43,915 nt of DNA from Deinococcales bacterium (GCA_012515535.1 JAAYYF010000038.1:1-43915), one strand, 5' to 3'. Counted from the stretch's first letter, positions 33,289 to 41,840 are shown. Made by a program: numbers and translations. The notes: a model not told the origin generated them from the sequence alone.

Positions 33289-34092
33289 GTGGCCGGGGAA
33301 GCGACCGCCGCGGGCGAGCGCGCCTACGAGCACGTGCGCGTCGAGCGCCTCGAGGGCGGCGTCGGGCTGCTGCGCATCGACCGCTCCGAGCGGCGCAACG
33401 CGCTGAACCAGGCCACGCTCCAGGAGCTGGCGGAGGCGGCGCGCGCCTTCGACCGCGACGAGGCGGTGGGCTGCCTCGTGATCACCGGCGACGAGCGGGC
33501 GTTCGCGGCCGGCGCCGACGTCACGGAGATGGACGGCAAGGGGGTGCCCGACATGCTCGGCGCCTACCGCTTCGAGAGCTGGGAGGCGCTGGCGCGCGTG
33601 CGCAAGCCCATCGTGGCGGCGGTGTCGGGCTACGCGCTGGGCGGCGGCCTGGAGCTGGCCATGCTGTGCGACATGATCGTCGCCTCCGAGTCCGCCAAGC
33701 TGGGCCAGCCCGAGATCGACCTCGGCATCATGCCGGGCGCCGGCGGCACGCAGCGCCTCACGCGCCAGCTGGGCAAGTACCTGGCGATGGAGGTGATCCT
33801 CGCCGGGCGCCTGCTCACCGCCCAGGAGGCGCTGCAGCACGGCCTGGTGAACCGCGTGGTGCCGGTGGAGGGGTACCTGGAGAGCGCCCTGGAGCTGGCG
33901 CGCGCCGTGGCCGCGCGGGCGCCGCAGGCCGTCAGGCTCGCCAAGAGCGCCGTGAACCGCGCGCAGGGGCCGCTGCAGGAGGGGCTCGAGTTCGAGCGCA
34001 ACGCCTTCTACCTGCTGTTCGGCACCGAGGACCAGAAGGAGGGCGTCCGCGCCTTCCTGGAGAAGCGCGAGCCGCGCTGGCGCGGCCGCTGA
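33289..34092 (+). CDS. Enoyl-CoA hydratase/isomerase
   Basis: The 267-residue crotonase-family protein has the oxyanion-hole strand AFAAGADVTEM, the GGGLELAMLCDMIVASE helix with the first catalytic Glu and GQPEIDLGIMPGAGGTQRL with the second. Both Glu residues are present, so hydratase rather than only isomerase activity is expected. It would make the substrate of the PaaH-type dehydrogenase. GTG 33289 lies five bases after the EthD stop. PaaF or a short-chain crotonase are the likely identities. The Pro/Gly-rich GTCGGC-GCC-GCCGAC hairpin at 34098-34112 follows as a weak 3' end. Confidence 0.9.
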   Translation: MAGEATAAGERAYEHVRVERLEGGVGLLRIDRSERRNALNQATLQELAEAARAFDRDEAVGCLVITGDERAFAAGADVTEMDGKGVPDMLGAYRFESWEALARVRKPIVAAVSGYALGGGLELAMLCDMIVASESAKLGQPEIDLGIMPGAGGTQRLTRQLGKYLAMEVILAGRLLTAQEALQHGLVNRVVPVEGYLESALELARAVAARAPQAVRLAKSAVNRAQGPLQEGLEFERNAFYLLFGTEDQKEGVRAFLEKREPRWRGR

Positions 34093-34176
34093 GGGGGGTC
34101 GGCGCCGCCGACTGAAGGTGCCGATGGGCTGCAGCACGTGACTCCCGCGCCTTATCATCGCCGCCAGGAGGCACCG

Positions 34177-34926
34177 GTGGGCACCCTACACCTTCTCGGC
34201 ACCGGCGCCGCGCTGTCCGACAGCGCGCGCACCACCACCATGCTCGCGCTCGAGGGGCGCGCTTCGCTCTACCTGGTCGACTGCGGCGGCGACGCCGCCC
34301 AGCGCGCCCTAGCCAGCGGCCTCGACCTCACGCGCGTCGAGGGGCTCATCGTCACCCACGAGCACGCCGACCACGTCGGCGGCTTCCCGCTCCTGATGGA
34401 GCGCCTGTGGCTGGCCGGCCAGACGGAGCCGTTCCCCGTCTACGGCAACGCCTCGGCCCTGAAGCAGGTCGAGCGGCTCGACGCCGCCTTCGACACCTCC
34501 AACTGGCCCGACTACCCGAGCCTCGACCTGCGCGAGGTCGGCGCCGAGGAGCGCGCCCTGGTGCTGCAGGACGACGACCTCACCGTCTACGCCAGCCACG
34601 GCACGCACGCCGTGCCGTGCATCGGGCTGCGCGTCGAGCGCCGGGGCGGCGGCGTGGTGGCCTACTCCGGCGACACCGCGCCGTCGGCCGCCATCGTGCG
34701 CCTGGCGGAGAGCGCCGACGTGCTGGTGCACGAGGCCACGGGCGACGGCCCGGGGCACTCGAGCGCCGCCGGCGCCGCGCGCGTGGCGCGCGAGGCCGGC
34801 GTGGGGCGGCTGGTGCTGGTGCACCTGGGGCCGCAGCCCGACGGCGGCGAGGCGCTGCTCGCCGAGGCGCGCGCCGTCTTCCCCGCCACGGAGCTGGGGC
34901 ACGACGGCGCGCGCTACGAGTTCTGA
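34177..34926 (+). CDS. MBL-fold metallo-hydrolase (RNase Z-like)
   Basis: The 249-residue protein has the metallo-beta-lactamase fold with the metal motif THEHADHVGG, an upstream VDCGG, a downstream YSGDTAPS and a final LVHLGP His. The flexible-arm insert of true tRNase Z is missing, so it is grouped with the small RNase Z-like/ArsF-type hydrolases of unknown substrate. GTG 34177 has AGGAGG five bases upstream; the frame before it is not used. TATCAT at 34153-34158 could be its -10 box. It is convergent with the NUDIX gene across the inverted-repeat region. Confidence 0.87.
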   Translation: MGTLHLLGTGAALSDSARTTTMLALEGRASLYLVDCGGDAAQRALASGLDLTRVEGLIVTHEHADHVGGFPLLMERLWLAGQTEPFPVYGNASALKQVERLDAAFDTSNWPDYPSLDLREVGAEERALVLQDDDLTVYASHGTHAVPCIGLRVERRGGGVVAYSGDTAPSAAIVRLAESADVLVHEATGDGPGHSSAAGAARVAREAGVGRLVLVHLGPQPDGGEALLAEARAVFPATELGHDGARYEF

Positions 34927-34974
34927 GCCGCGCCCCTGGACCGCCTAGGGTAAAGGGAAGCCCGTTCAGCCTAG

Positions 34975-35232
34975 GGTTCCGAACCGCGACGACGTAGGCA
35001 CTGCGATGCAGCGTTCCGGAACGCGCACCCGCACGCGAGGACCTGCGGGATCCCGGACGGGGACGCCGTTCCGATGGGCGCTCCAGGGCGCCGGCTAGCG
35101 TCGGGCCGACGGGCGCGGTAGCGCCCCGGCACCGCTGCGCGCGGGCCAGGAGCGCGAAGCCCGTCCCTACCGCAGAACGCAGGCGTTCCTAACCGCGGCG
35201 GCCTGGGGCCCGGAGCGTCGCGGTTCGGAACC
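34975..35232. repeat. 258-bp intergenic element bounded by a perfect 17-bp inverted repeat
   Basis: GGTTCCGAACCGCGACG at 34975-34991 is matched by its exact complement at 35216-35232. A third, imperfect copy (GTTCCTAACCGCGGCG, 14 of 16) lies in direct orientation at 35186-35201. Inside are the perfect palindrome GCGTTCCGGAACGC (35011-35024) and a GGGCGC-GGTA-GCGCCC hairpin (35111-35126). No coding frame of note and no flanking target-site duplication is visible. The element fills the 353-bp convergent gap between the MBL and NUDIX genes, which otherwise holds nothing recognisable. It may be a small non-autonomous element or a structured extragenic repeat. Confidence 0.5.
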
Positions 35233-35279
35233 ATGCGAGAAGAGACCTGACCTGCTCCGCCCCCACAGCCGAAGGCGCC

Positions 35280-35768
35280 TCAGACCCCGTAGCCCGGCAG
35301 CAGCTCCCCGCCGCCCTTGGCGTCGCGCTGGAGCAGCAGGTAGCGCGTGGCCTCGAGCGCCAGGCGGGCGACCTCGGTGAGGTCGAGCGCCGGCGCCTCC
35401 TCGAGGGTGAAGAAGCCGAACCCCTGGCCCTCGGTGAGGGTCAGCTCCGGCAGCGGCGCGCCCACCTCGGCCAGGAACACGTGGTACTCGGCGTACCAGC
35501 CGTCGAAGCGCAGCAGCGGGCGGTAGGCGCGCGGCCGGTAGCCGACCTCCTCCTCGACCTCGCGCAGCATGGCCGCCGCCGCCCCCTCGCCCTCGTCGAG
35601 GCCGCCGCCGAACAGCGACCACTGCCCCGGCGACTCGATGCCCGGGACGTCGTCGCGGTGCTGCAGCAGCACGCGCCCGTCGGGGGCCATCAGCACCGCG
35701 CCCGCCACCGGCCGGCGGCCGTCGGCGAGGACGAAGTCGGTCTCGAGCGCGGCCCGCGCCCGGCTCAC
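35280..35768 (-). CDS. NUDIX hydrolase
   Basis: The 162-residue protein carries the NUDIX box (GX5EX7REVXEEVG) at residues 54-76 with all Glu metal ligands. Flanking SPGQWSLFGGG and the final ATRYLLL helix fit nucleoside-diphosphate or 8-oxo-dNTP hydrolases, though substrate cannot be deduced. GTG 35768 overlaps the speA stop (GTGA) and has GGAGG upstream, so it is translated with arginine decarboxylase. The last residues GYGV end at the convergent region. Confidence 0.9.
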   Translation of the reverse strand: MSRARAALETDFVLADGRRPVAGAVLMAPDGRVLLQHRDDVPGIESPGQWSLFGGGLDEGEGAAAAMLREVEEEVGYRPRAYRPLLRFDGWYAEYHVFLAEVGAPLPELTLTEGQGFGFFTLEEAPALDLTEVARLALEATRYLLLQRDAKGGGELLPGYGV

Positions 35769-37678
35769 AGCGCCTCCAGGTAGGTGTAGCCCACGAGCTC
35801 ACGGTCGTACAGCTCGAGGAACTCGCTCACCTCCTCGGCGCTCATGGCGCCGGCGGCGCGCACCTCCTCGGCCTGCTCGGCCACGGCGGCGTGCAGCTCG
35901 GGCGTCTGGTATCCCATGTTCTGGATCACGCGCCGCGCCTTCTGGCCCTCGACGTACAGCTCGATCTCGGCGCCCTGGGGGTTCAGGCGCACGTGCGCCT
36001 CGTTGACGCGCCCGAACAGGTTGTGGGCGTTGGCGAGCACGTCCTGGTAGGCGCCCGTGAGGAAGATGCCGAGGTAGTACGGCTCGCCCTCGCGCAGGTC
36101 GTGGACCGGCAGCGCCGTCTTGACGTCGCGCAGGTCGATGAAGCGCTCGATCTTGCCGTCGGAGTCGCAGCTGATGTCGACCAGGGTGGCGTTGCGGTTG
36201 GGGCGCTCGTCCAGCCGCTGCAGCGGCGTGATCGGGAAGAGCGCGTTGATGGCCCAGTGGTCGGGGAGGCTCTGGAAGAGCGAGAAGTTGACGACGTACT
36301 TGTCGGCCAGCATGCGCGGCAGCTGCTCGAACTCCTCGGGCACGTAGTCGAGCGTCTCGACCACCTTGGCCACGCGCGCCAGGATGCGGTTGTAGGCCTG
36401 CTCGATGTGCGCCCGCTCCAGCAGGCTCAGGTAGCCCAGGTCGAAGAGCGAGTGCATCGTCTCCTTGTTGGAGACGGCCTCGTTGTAGACCTCGCGGTAG
36501 GTCTTGACGGTGATGCTGCTCTCGAGCTCGCGCATCTCCTTGACGAGCGCGTGCTCGTCGTCGGTGAGCGGGGGCAGGTCGACGGGGCGGCGCATGGGCC
36601 CGATGGCGTCGACCACCGGCACCACCAGCACGGCGTGGTGGGCGGTGAGGGCGCGCCCCGACTCGGTGACGATGATCGGCTCGGGCACCTCCCACTCGCG
36701 GCACGCCTCCTGGATGGTGTAGACCACCGTGTCGGCGTACTCGCGCAGGTTGTAGTTGGCCGACACGTAGTAGGTGGTCTTGCTGCCGTCGTAGTCGACG
36801 GCCAGGCCGCCGCCCACGTCGAGGTACCTCACGCCCACGCCCATCTCGGCCAGCTCGACGTACGCCTGGGCGGCCTCGCGGATGGCGGCGCGGATGCGGC
36901 GGATGTCGGTCAGCTGGCTGCCCACGTGGCAGTGGAGCAGCACCAGGGCGTCGGACATGCCCTCCTGCTTGACGCGCTCGGCCACGTGGATCAGCTCGGA
37001 GGCGGTGAGGCCGAACTTGGCGTCGTCGCCGCCCGAGGCCTCCCACTGCCCGCTGCCGCGCGCGTGGAGCTTGAAGCGCACGCCCAGGAGCGGCTTCACG
37101 CCCATCTCCTTGCTGATGCGCAGCACGCGCTCGAGCTCGCCCGCCTTCTCGAGGGTGATGATCACCTTGCGGCCGAGCCTGCGGCCCCACAGCGCCAGGC
37201 GGATGAAGTCGTCGTCCTTGAAGCCGTTGCAGCACAGGAGCGCGTCGTCGTGGGTGTCGTGCGCCAGGCAGAGCGCCAGCTCCGCCTTGCTGCCGGCCTC
37301 CAGGCCGGTGCGCCACTTGGCGCCGTAGCTGGCGATGGTCTCGACCACCACGCGGCGCTGGTTGACCTTGATGGGGTAGACCCCCTGGTAGCGGTTGGTG
37401 TAGCCGGCCTCGGCGATCGAGGCCGCGAACGCCTCGTTGACGCGGTCGAGGCGGTCCTCGAGGATGCCGGGGAAGCGCAGCACCAGCGGCAGCTGGCGGC
37501 CCTCCTCGGCGAGCTGGTCGACGATGTCGCGGATCGGCACGGGGGCGCTGCCCTTGTCGGTGACCGTGAGGTCGCCGCTCGGGGAGATGCCGAAGTAGCC
37601 GTTCGACCACGAGCGGATGCCGTAGAGCTCGTCGGCGTCGTGGATGCCGAACCCTGGGTCGAGACTGGCTCTGGTCAC
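35765..37678 (-). CDS. speA: Biosynthetic arginine decarboxylase
   Basis: The 637-residue PLP enzyme converts arginine to agmatine. It has the SpeA N-terminal segment (GIRSWSNGYFGISPSGDLTV), PLP-binding K104 in YQGVYPIKVNQ, the HCHVGSQLTDIRRI loop, YLDVGGGLAVDYDG, and the second-site DISCDSDGKI with the catalytic Cys. Length matches the family (630-660). GTG 37678 is set by GGAGG eight bases upstream. Together with aguA and aguB at the other end of the window it completes the agmatine route to putrescine. A good promoter lies about 160 bp upstream, giving a leader of roughly 150 bases with no obvious riboswitch. Confidence 0.96.
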   Translation of the reverse strand: MTRASLDPGFGIHDADELYGIRSWSNGYFGISPSGDLTVTDKGSAPVPIRDIVDQLAEEGRQLPLVLRFPGILEDRLDRVNEAFAASIAEAGYTNRYQGVYPIKVNQRRVVVETIASYGAKWRTGLEAGSKAELALCLAHDTHDDALLCCNGFKDDDFIRLALWGRRLGRKVIITLEKAGELERVLRISKEMGVKPLLGVRFKLHARGSGQWEASGGDDAKFGLTASELIHVAERVKQEGMSDALVLLHCHVGSQLTDIRRIRAAIREAAQAYVELAEMGVGVRYLDVGGGLAVDYDGSKTTYYVSANYNLREYADTVVYTIQEACREWEVPEPIIVTESGRALTAHHAVLVVPVVDAIGPMRRPVDLPPLTDDEHALVKEMRELESSITVKTYREVYNEAVSNKETMHSLFDLGYLSLLERAHIEQAYNRILARVAKVVETLDYVPEEFEQLPRMLADKYVVNFSLFQSLPDHWAINALFPITPLQRLDERPNRNATLVDISCDSDGKIERFIDLRDVKTALPVHDLREGEPYYLGIFLTGAYQDVLANAHNLFGRVNEAHVRLNPQGAEIELYVEGQKARRVIQNMGYQTPELHAAVAEQAEEVRAAGAMSAEEVSEFLELYDRELVGYTYLEAL

Positions 37679-37836
37679 TCGCTGTTCCTCCACTGCGGAC
37701 GTTCGCGGGCGGCGCGCCCGGCTGGGGCCGCCCGGGGGCCAGCGGGCGCGCGGCTCGGCGCCGGCCCGCATGCCGACAAGCAGGCTACCTTAGCACCGTT
37801 CCGCACCCGGGGACGCCGTCACAGAAGCGGGCCGCC

Positions 37837-37865
37837 ATACTAGTACGCACTATGGGGTTACGCAA
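37837..37865 (-). promoter_or_regulatory. speA promoter
   Basis: On the minus strand TTGCGT (37865-37860) and TAGTAT (37842-37837) are exactly 17 bases apart. This is one of the few AT-richer patches in the window. The 407-bp gap 37679-38085 holds this promoter and the divergent one for the binding protein, and no gene. Confidence 0.65.
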
Positions 37866-37955
37866 CCAGAATCAGGCATGAAGCGCCCAGGAAATTTCGC
37901 CTGTTAACACGCGTGCTGCGCGAGGTTCGCCCTCCGGAGCGCACGCGTCGGCCTG

Positions 37956-37985
37956 TTGACGCCGCCGCGGCCCGGACCTTACCAT
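37956..37985 (+). promoter_or_regulatory. Promoter of the dipeptide-type ABC transporter
   Basis: TTGACG (37956-37961) and TACCAT (37980-37985) are 18 bases apart. A 10-bp palindrome CATCATGATG at 37999-38008 lies just after the predicted transcription start and is a candidate operator. The leader of about 95 bases ends in AAGGAG before ATG 38086. Confidence 0.6.
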
Positions 37986-38085
37986 CTGCACAAGACGACA
38001 TCATGATGCAGTTGGTTGCCGCACCGGTAGCGTCTGTTTCTTGGTGCTTGGTCCCAGAACCATCATCGAGCGAGAAGGAGCCCGC

Positions 38086-39612
38086 ATGCTGAAGCCGATC
38101 CGACGACTCGTGGCCGCCCTGTCCCTGGCCGCCCTGCTTGGCAGCCTGGCGTTCGCCCAGGTCCTGGTGGTGGCGCAAGGCACCGACGCCGTCACCCTCG
38201 ACCCGCACGACACCACCGACTCCCCGTCGGCCACCGTCACCAGCCACCTGTACGAGACGCTCTTCGAGCTCACCCCCGAGGGCGCGATCGAACCGCGCCT
38301 GGCCACCGACTACGCCTTCAGCGAAGACGGCCTCACCCTCACGCTCACCATCCGCGACGGCGTGACCTTCCACGACGGCACCCCGCTCACCGCCGAGATC
38401 GTCAAGGGCAGCCTCGACCGCTTCCTCGACCCCGAGAACGCCTGGACGTTCCGCTTCCTGCTCGACGCCGTCGAGGAGGTCGCGGTCACCGGCGACATGC
38501 AGGTCGAGCTGCGCCTCGCCAACGCCTTCGCGCCGCTGCTGGCCCACCTGACCCACAGCTCCACCGCCATCGTGCTGCCGGCCGCCGCCGAGCGCTACGG
38601 CGAGGAGTTCGCCGCCAACCCGGTCGGCACCGGCCCCTTCAAGTTCGTGGCGTGGCAGCGCAACGACGCCATCGAGCTCGAGCGCTTCGACGGCTACTGG
38701 GGCGAGAAGCCCGGCGTGGAGGGCGTGCGCTTCCTGACCGTGCCCGAGAACGCCACCCGCATGGCGATGGTCGAGAGCGGCCAGGCCCACGTGGCCGTGC
38801 GCGTGCCGCCGCAGGACATCACCCGCATCGACGCCCTGCCCGACGTCACGGTGCACAACGTCTCCAGCGTGCGCACCATCTTCATGTTCATGAACTTCGC
38901 CCTGGAGCCGATCGACGACGTGCGCGTGCGCAAGGCGATCAACCACGCCATCGACCGCGAAGCGCTCGCCGAGTTCGTGCTGGGCGGCGCCGTGCGCGTC
39001 TCCGACGCCCCCATCGCCCCGGGCATCTTCGGCTACACCCCGGTCGGCACCTACGAGTACGACCCCGAGCTGGCGCGCCAGCTGCTGGCCGAGGCCGGCT
39101 ACGAGGGCGGCTTCGCCACCACGCTCTACACCCCCTCGGGCCGCTACCTGCAGGACATCCAGACCGTGGAAGCCATGCAGGAGATGCTCGCCCAGGTGGG
39201 CATCACCGCCACCATCGAGACCCTCGAGTGGTCGGCCTACCTCGAGCAGGTGAACGCCGTGCCGGGCGAGAGCGTCGTGCCCGTGGGCCTGCTGGGCTGG
39301 GGCACCGTCACCGGCGACGCCGACTACGGCCTCTACCCGCTGTTCCACACCGACCAGCAGCGCCCCGTGGGCTCGAACCGCGGCGCCTACTCCAACGAGC
39401 GCGTCGACGAGCTGCTCGACGCCGCCCGCACCAACACGGACCCCGAGGAGCGCCTGGCGATGTACGAGGAGGCCATGCGGCTCATCTGGGACGACGCCGC
39501 CTGGCTCTTCCTGCACAGCGAGACCCAGCTCGTCGCCGTCCGCGACGACGTGCAGGGCCTGGTCATCCACCCCACCGAGCGGGTGCTCGCCCACACCGCC
39601 AGCCTGCAGTAA
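38086..39612 (+). CDS. ABC transporter substrate-binding protein, peptide/nickel (family 5)
   Basis: The 508-residue protein is a family 5 extracytoplasmic solute-binding protein. Residues 1-25 are a Sec signal ending in AFA, with no lipobox Cys, so a soluble periplasmic form in a diderm cell is expected. The family core follows: VTLDPHDTTDSPS, DGVTFHDGTPLTAEIVKGSLDRF, GTGPFKFVAWQRNDAIELERFDGYWG, RKAINHAIDREAL and YEEAMRLIWDDAAWLF. Peptides are the default ligand, but this family also binds nickel, glutathione and opines. ATG 38086 has AAGGAG five bases upstream. Permeases follow; no ATPase gene is in the window. Confidence 0.93.
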   Translation: MLKPIRRLVAALSLAALLGSLAFAQVLVVAQGTDAVTLDPHDTTDSPSATVTSHLYETLFELTPEGAIEPRLATDYAFSEDGLTLTLTIRDGVTFHDGTPLTAEIVKGSLDRFLDPENAWTFRFLLDAVEEVAVTGDMQVELRLANAFAPLLAHLTHSSTAIVLPAAAERYGEEFAANPVGTGPFKFVAWQRNDAIELERFDGYWGEKPGVEGVRFLTVPENATRMAMVESGQAHVAVRVPPQDITRIDALPDVTVHNVSSVRTIFMFMNFALEPIDDVRVRKAINHAIDREALAEFVLGGAVRVSDAPIAPGIFGYTPVGTYEYDPELARQLLAEAGYEGGFATTLYTPSGRYLQDIQTVEAMQEMLAQVGITATIETLEWSAYLEQVNAVPGESVVPVGLLGWGTVTGDADYGLYPLFHTDQQRPVGSNRGAYSNERVDELLDAARTNTDPEERLAMYEEAMRLIWDDAAWLFLHSETQLVAVRDDVQGLVIHPTERVLAHTASLQ

Positions 39613-39624
39613 GAAGCTCGCACC

Positions 39625-39651
39625 GGGCGGGAGGCCAAGCGCCTCCCGCCC
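39625..39651 (+). terminator. Hairpin between binding protein and permease genes
   Basis: GGGCGGGAGGC and GCCTCCCGCCC form a perfect 11-bp stem with a 5-base loop. The tail lacks T residues. In such operons this hairpin commonly protects the binding-protein mRNA 3' end and lowers permease expression. Confidence 0.5.
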
Positions 39652-39692
39652 ACCCCTATATCTGACGAGCACCGCCTGGATAAGGACCTATC

Positions 39693-40613
39693 TTGTTCCA
39701 GTACACGTTACGGCGCCTCCTGGTGGCGCTCCCCTCCCTGTTGGGCGTCCTCATCATCGTGTTCCTGATGGTGCGCCTGGCCCCCGGCGACCCCGCGCTC
39801 CTGCTGGCGGGCGAGTTCGCCGACGCCGCCACCGTGGAGCGCATCCGCGAGCGCTTCGGCCTCGACGACTCCTACCTGGTGCAGTTCCAGCGCTTCATCA
39901 CGGGCGTGGTGCAGGGCGACCTGGGCCGCTCCACGCGCACCAGTCGCCTCGTCACCGAGGACCTGGCCGACTACTTCCCCAACACCGTGGAGCTGGCGGC
40001 GGCCTCCATCGTCTTCGCGCTGCTGGTGGGCGTCGGCCTCGGCATCGTGTCGGCGCTCAGGTCCAACACCTGGGTCGACGCGCTGGCCATGGTGCTGGCG
40101 CTCGTCGGCGTGTCGATGCCCACCTTCTGGTTCGCGCTGCTGGCCATCCGCTTCTTCTCCGTCGAGCAGGGGTGGTTCCCGGTGGCGGGGCACGGCACCC
40201 TCGCGCACCTGGTGCTGCCGGCCGTGACGCTGGGGCTGTCGAGCACCGGCATCATCGCGCGCATGACGCGCTCGGCGCTGCTCGAGGTGCTCGGCCAGGA
40301 CTACGTGCGCACGGCGCGCGCCAAGGGCGGCACGCCGGGCTCGATCGTCTTCAAGCACGCGCTGCGCAACGCCCTGGTGCCGGTGCTCACGGTGGGCGGG
40401 CTCGAGTTCGGCTCGCTGCTGGCGGGCGCCGTCATCACCGAGACGGTCTTCAACTGGCCGGGCGTGGGGCGCATGCTGGTCAACTCGATCCTGGCGCGCG
40501 ACTACCCGGTGGTGCAGGGGGCGGTGCTGCTGATCGCCGTGTCGTTCATCGTCGTCAACCTGCTCGTCGACCTGGTCTACGGCCTGATCGACCCGAGGAT
40601 CCGCTATGACTGA
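39693..40613 (+). CDS. dppB: Dipeptide-type ABC transporter permease 1
   Basis: The 306-residue permease has six helices. It carries the DppB N-terminal RRLLVALPSLLGVLIIVFLMVRLAPGDP, the family RERFGLDDSYLVQFQRF periplasmic region with GDLGRS, and the EAA loop ALLEVLGQDYVRTARAKGGTPGSIVFKHALRNALVPVLT that contacts the ATPase. The C-terminus VYGLIDPRIRYD is typical. The start is TTG 39693 with AAGGA six bases upstream. It overlaps dppC by eight bases. Confidence 0.94.
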   Translation: MFQYTLRRLLVALPSLLGVLIIVFLMVRLAPGDPALLLAGEFADAATVERIRERFGLDDSYLVQFQRFITGVVQGDLGRSTRTSRLVTEDLADYFPNTVELAAASIVFALLVGVGLGIVSALRSNTWVDALAMVLALVGVSMPTFWFALLAIRFFSVEQGWFPVAGHGTLAHLVLPAVTLGLSSTGIIARMTRSALLEVLGQDYVRTARAKGGTPGSIVFKHALRNALVPVLTVGGLEFGSLLAGAVITETVFNWPGVGRMLVNSILARDYPVVQGAVLLIAVSFIVVNLLVDLVYGLIDPRIRYD

Positions 40614-41760
40614 CCGAGGCGAGGTGAAGGAGCGCCCGGCGGCACCGGCGGCCGAGCCGCACGCGCAGGACGCCCCCGGCGCGCGGCCGGCCGATGACGC
40701 GCGGCGGCGCGGGCGGCGCCCAGGCGGGCGGCGCCCAACCGGGCGCTGGCGCCGGCGCCTGGCGCGCAACCCGCTGGCCATCCTGGGCATCGGCATCATC
40801 GCGCTGTTCCTGCTGGTGGTGGCGTTCGCGCCCTTCATCGCGCCCTACCGCGCCGAGACGCAGAACCTGCGCACCACCTACGTGCCGCCCGGCGCCGGCG
40901 TGAGCTTCCGCGGCCCCGAGGGGCAGCCGGGCCTGTGGGTCAGCCCCGTCACGCGCTCGCCGGTGGGCGGCGTCAGCGTCGACGCCAGCCAGGCCTACCC
41001 CGTGCGGCTGTTCCAGCGCGGCCCCGAGTACACCTGGCTCTTCGGGCTGATCCGCTCCGACCGCCACCTGTTCGGCGTCGACGGCCCGGTGCGCTTCCAC
41101 CTGCTCGGCACCGACGAGCAGGGGCGCGACCTCTTCTCGCGCATCGTCTACGGCGCCTGGATCTCGCTGTTCATCGGGCTGATCTCGGTGGGCATCGGCG
41201 TGGGCGTGGGCGCGCCCATCGGCGCCGTCTCCGCCTTCTTCGGCGGCTGGGTCGACATGGTGGTGCAGCGCGTCATCGACACCATGCTGGCCTTCCCCGG
41301 CATCCTGCTGGCCATCGTGCTGGTGGCGACCTTCGGCACCGGCCTCACCAACCTGATGGTCGCGGTGGGCATCGCGGCGGTACCCATCTACGCGCGCATC
41401 GTGCGCGGCAGCGTGCTGACCATCAAGAACCAGGAGTACGTGGAGGCGGCCGGGGCGCTGGGGCGCCGCCGCATGTCGACGCTGTTCCGCCACGTGGTGC
41501 CCAACGCCCTGGCGCCGATCATCGTGCAGTCGAGCCTGCAGATGGCCATCGCCATCCTGTTCGCCGCCGGCCTGGGCTTCCTGGGCCTGGGCGCGCGCCC
41601 GCCGCAGCCCGAGTGGGGGCTGATGCTGGCGCGCGGCCGCGAGTACCTGGCGGTGGCGCCGCACGTGGCCACCTTCCCGGGCATGGCCATCATCCTGGTG
41701 GTTCTGGGCTTCAACCTGCTGGGCGACGCGCTGCGCGACGCGCTCGACCCGCGCAAGTAG
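40606..41760 (+). CDS. dppC: Dipeptide-type ABC transporter permease 2 with large periplasmic loop
   Basis: The 384-residue permease is the DppC partner. An Arg/Pro/Ala-rich cytoplasmic tail of about 50 residues precedes TM1 (LAILGIGIIALFLLVVAFAPFIAPY). Between TM1 and the conserved HLLGTDEQGRDLFSRIVYGAWISL lies a loop of about 90 residues, much longer than the roughly 30 of E. coli DppC. The EAA loop (NQEYVEAAGALGRRRMSTLFRHVVPNALAPIIVQ) and the final DALRDALDPRK are intact. The dppD/dppF ATPases are not encoded in the window. Confidence 0.93.
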   Translation: MTDRGEVKERPAAPAAEPHAQDAPGARPADDARRRGRRPGGRRPTGRWRRRLARNPLAILGIGIIALFLLVVAFAPFIAPYRAETQNLRTTYVPPGAGVSFRGPEGQPGLWVSPVTRSPVGGVSVDASQAYPVRLFQRGPEYTWLFGLIRSDRHLFGVDGPVRFHLLGTDEQGRDLFSRIVYGAWISLFIGLISVGIGVGVGAPIGAVSAFFGGWVDMVVQRVIDTMLAFPGILLAIVLVATFGTGLTNLMVAVGIAAVPIYARIVRGSVLTIKNQEYVEAAGALGRRRMSTLFRHVVPNALAPIIVQSSLQMAIAILFAAGLGFLGLGARPPQPEWGLMLARGREYLAVAPHVATFPGMAIILVVLGFNLLGDALRDALDPRK

Positions 41761-41826
41761 GCCTCGAGCAGGCCTAGCGCGGGTCGGGGCGCGCCCCAGG
41801 CACCACGCCCGCGCGCGCCGGCGCAC

Positions 41827-41832
41827 TAGAGT
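41827..41832 (+). promoter_or_regulatory. TAGAGT -10 box for aguA-aguB
   Basis: TAGAGT ends eight bases before ATG 41841 (five before GTG 41838), with no ribosome site, so aguA is another candidate leaderless gene. Confidence 0.45.
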
Positions 41833-41840
41833 GGGCGGTG

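Noticed and set aside
34927-35279. Possible tRNA or small RNA in the convergent gap
   Set aside because: Hairpins are present but no cloverleaf, T-loop GGTTCGAATC-type sequence or promoter was found; it is better described as an inverted-repeat element.
37870-37910. Short ATG frame of nine codons in the speA/transporter gap
   Set aside because: No ribosome site and no sign of a leader-peptide arrangement; too short to support.
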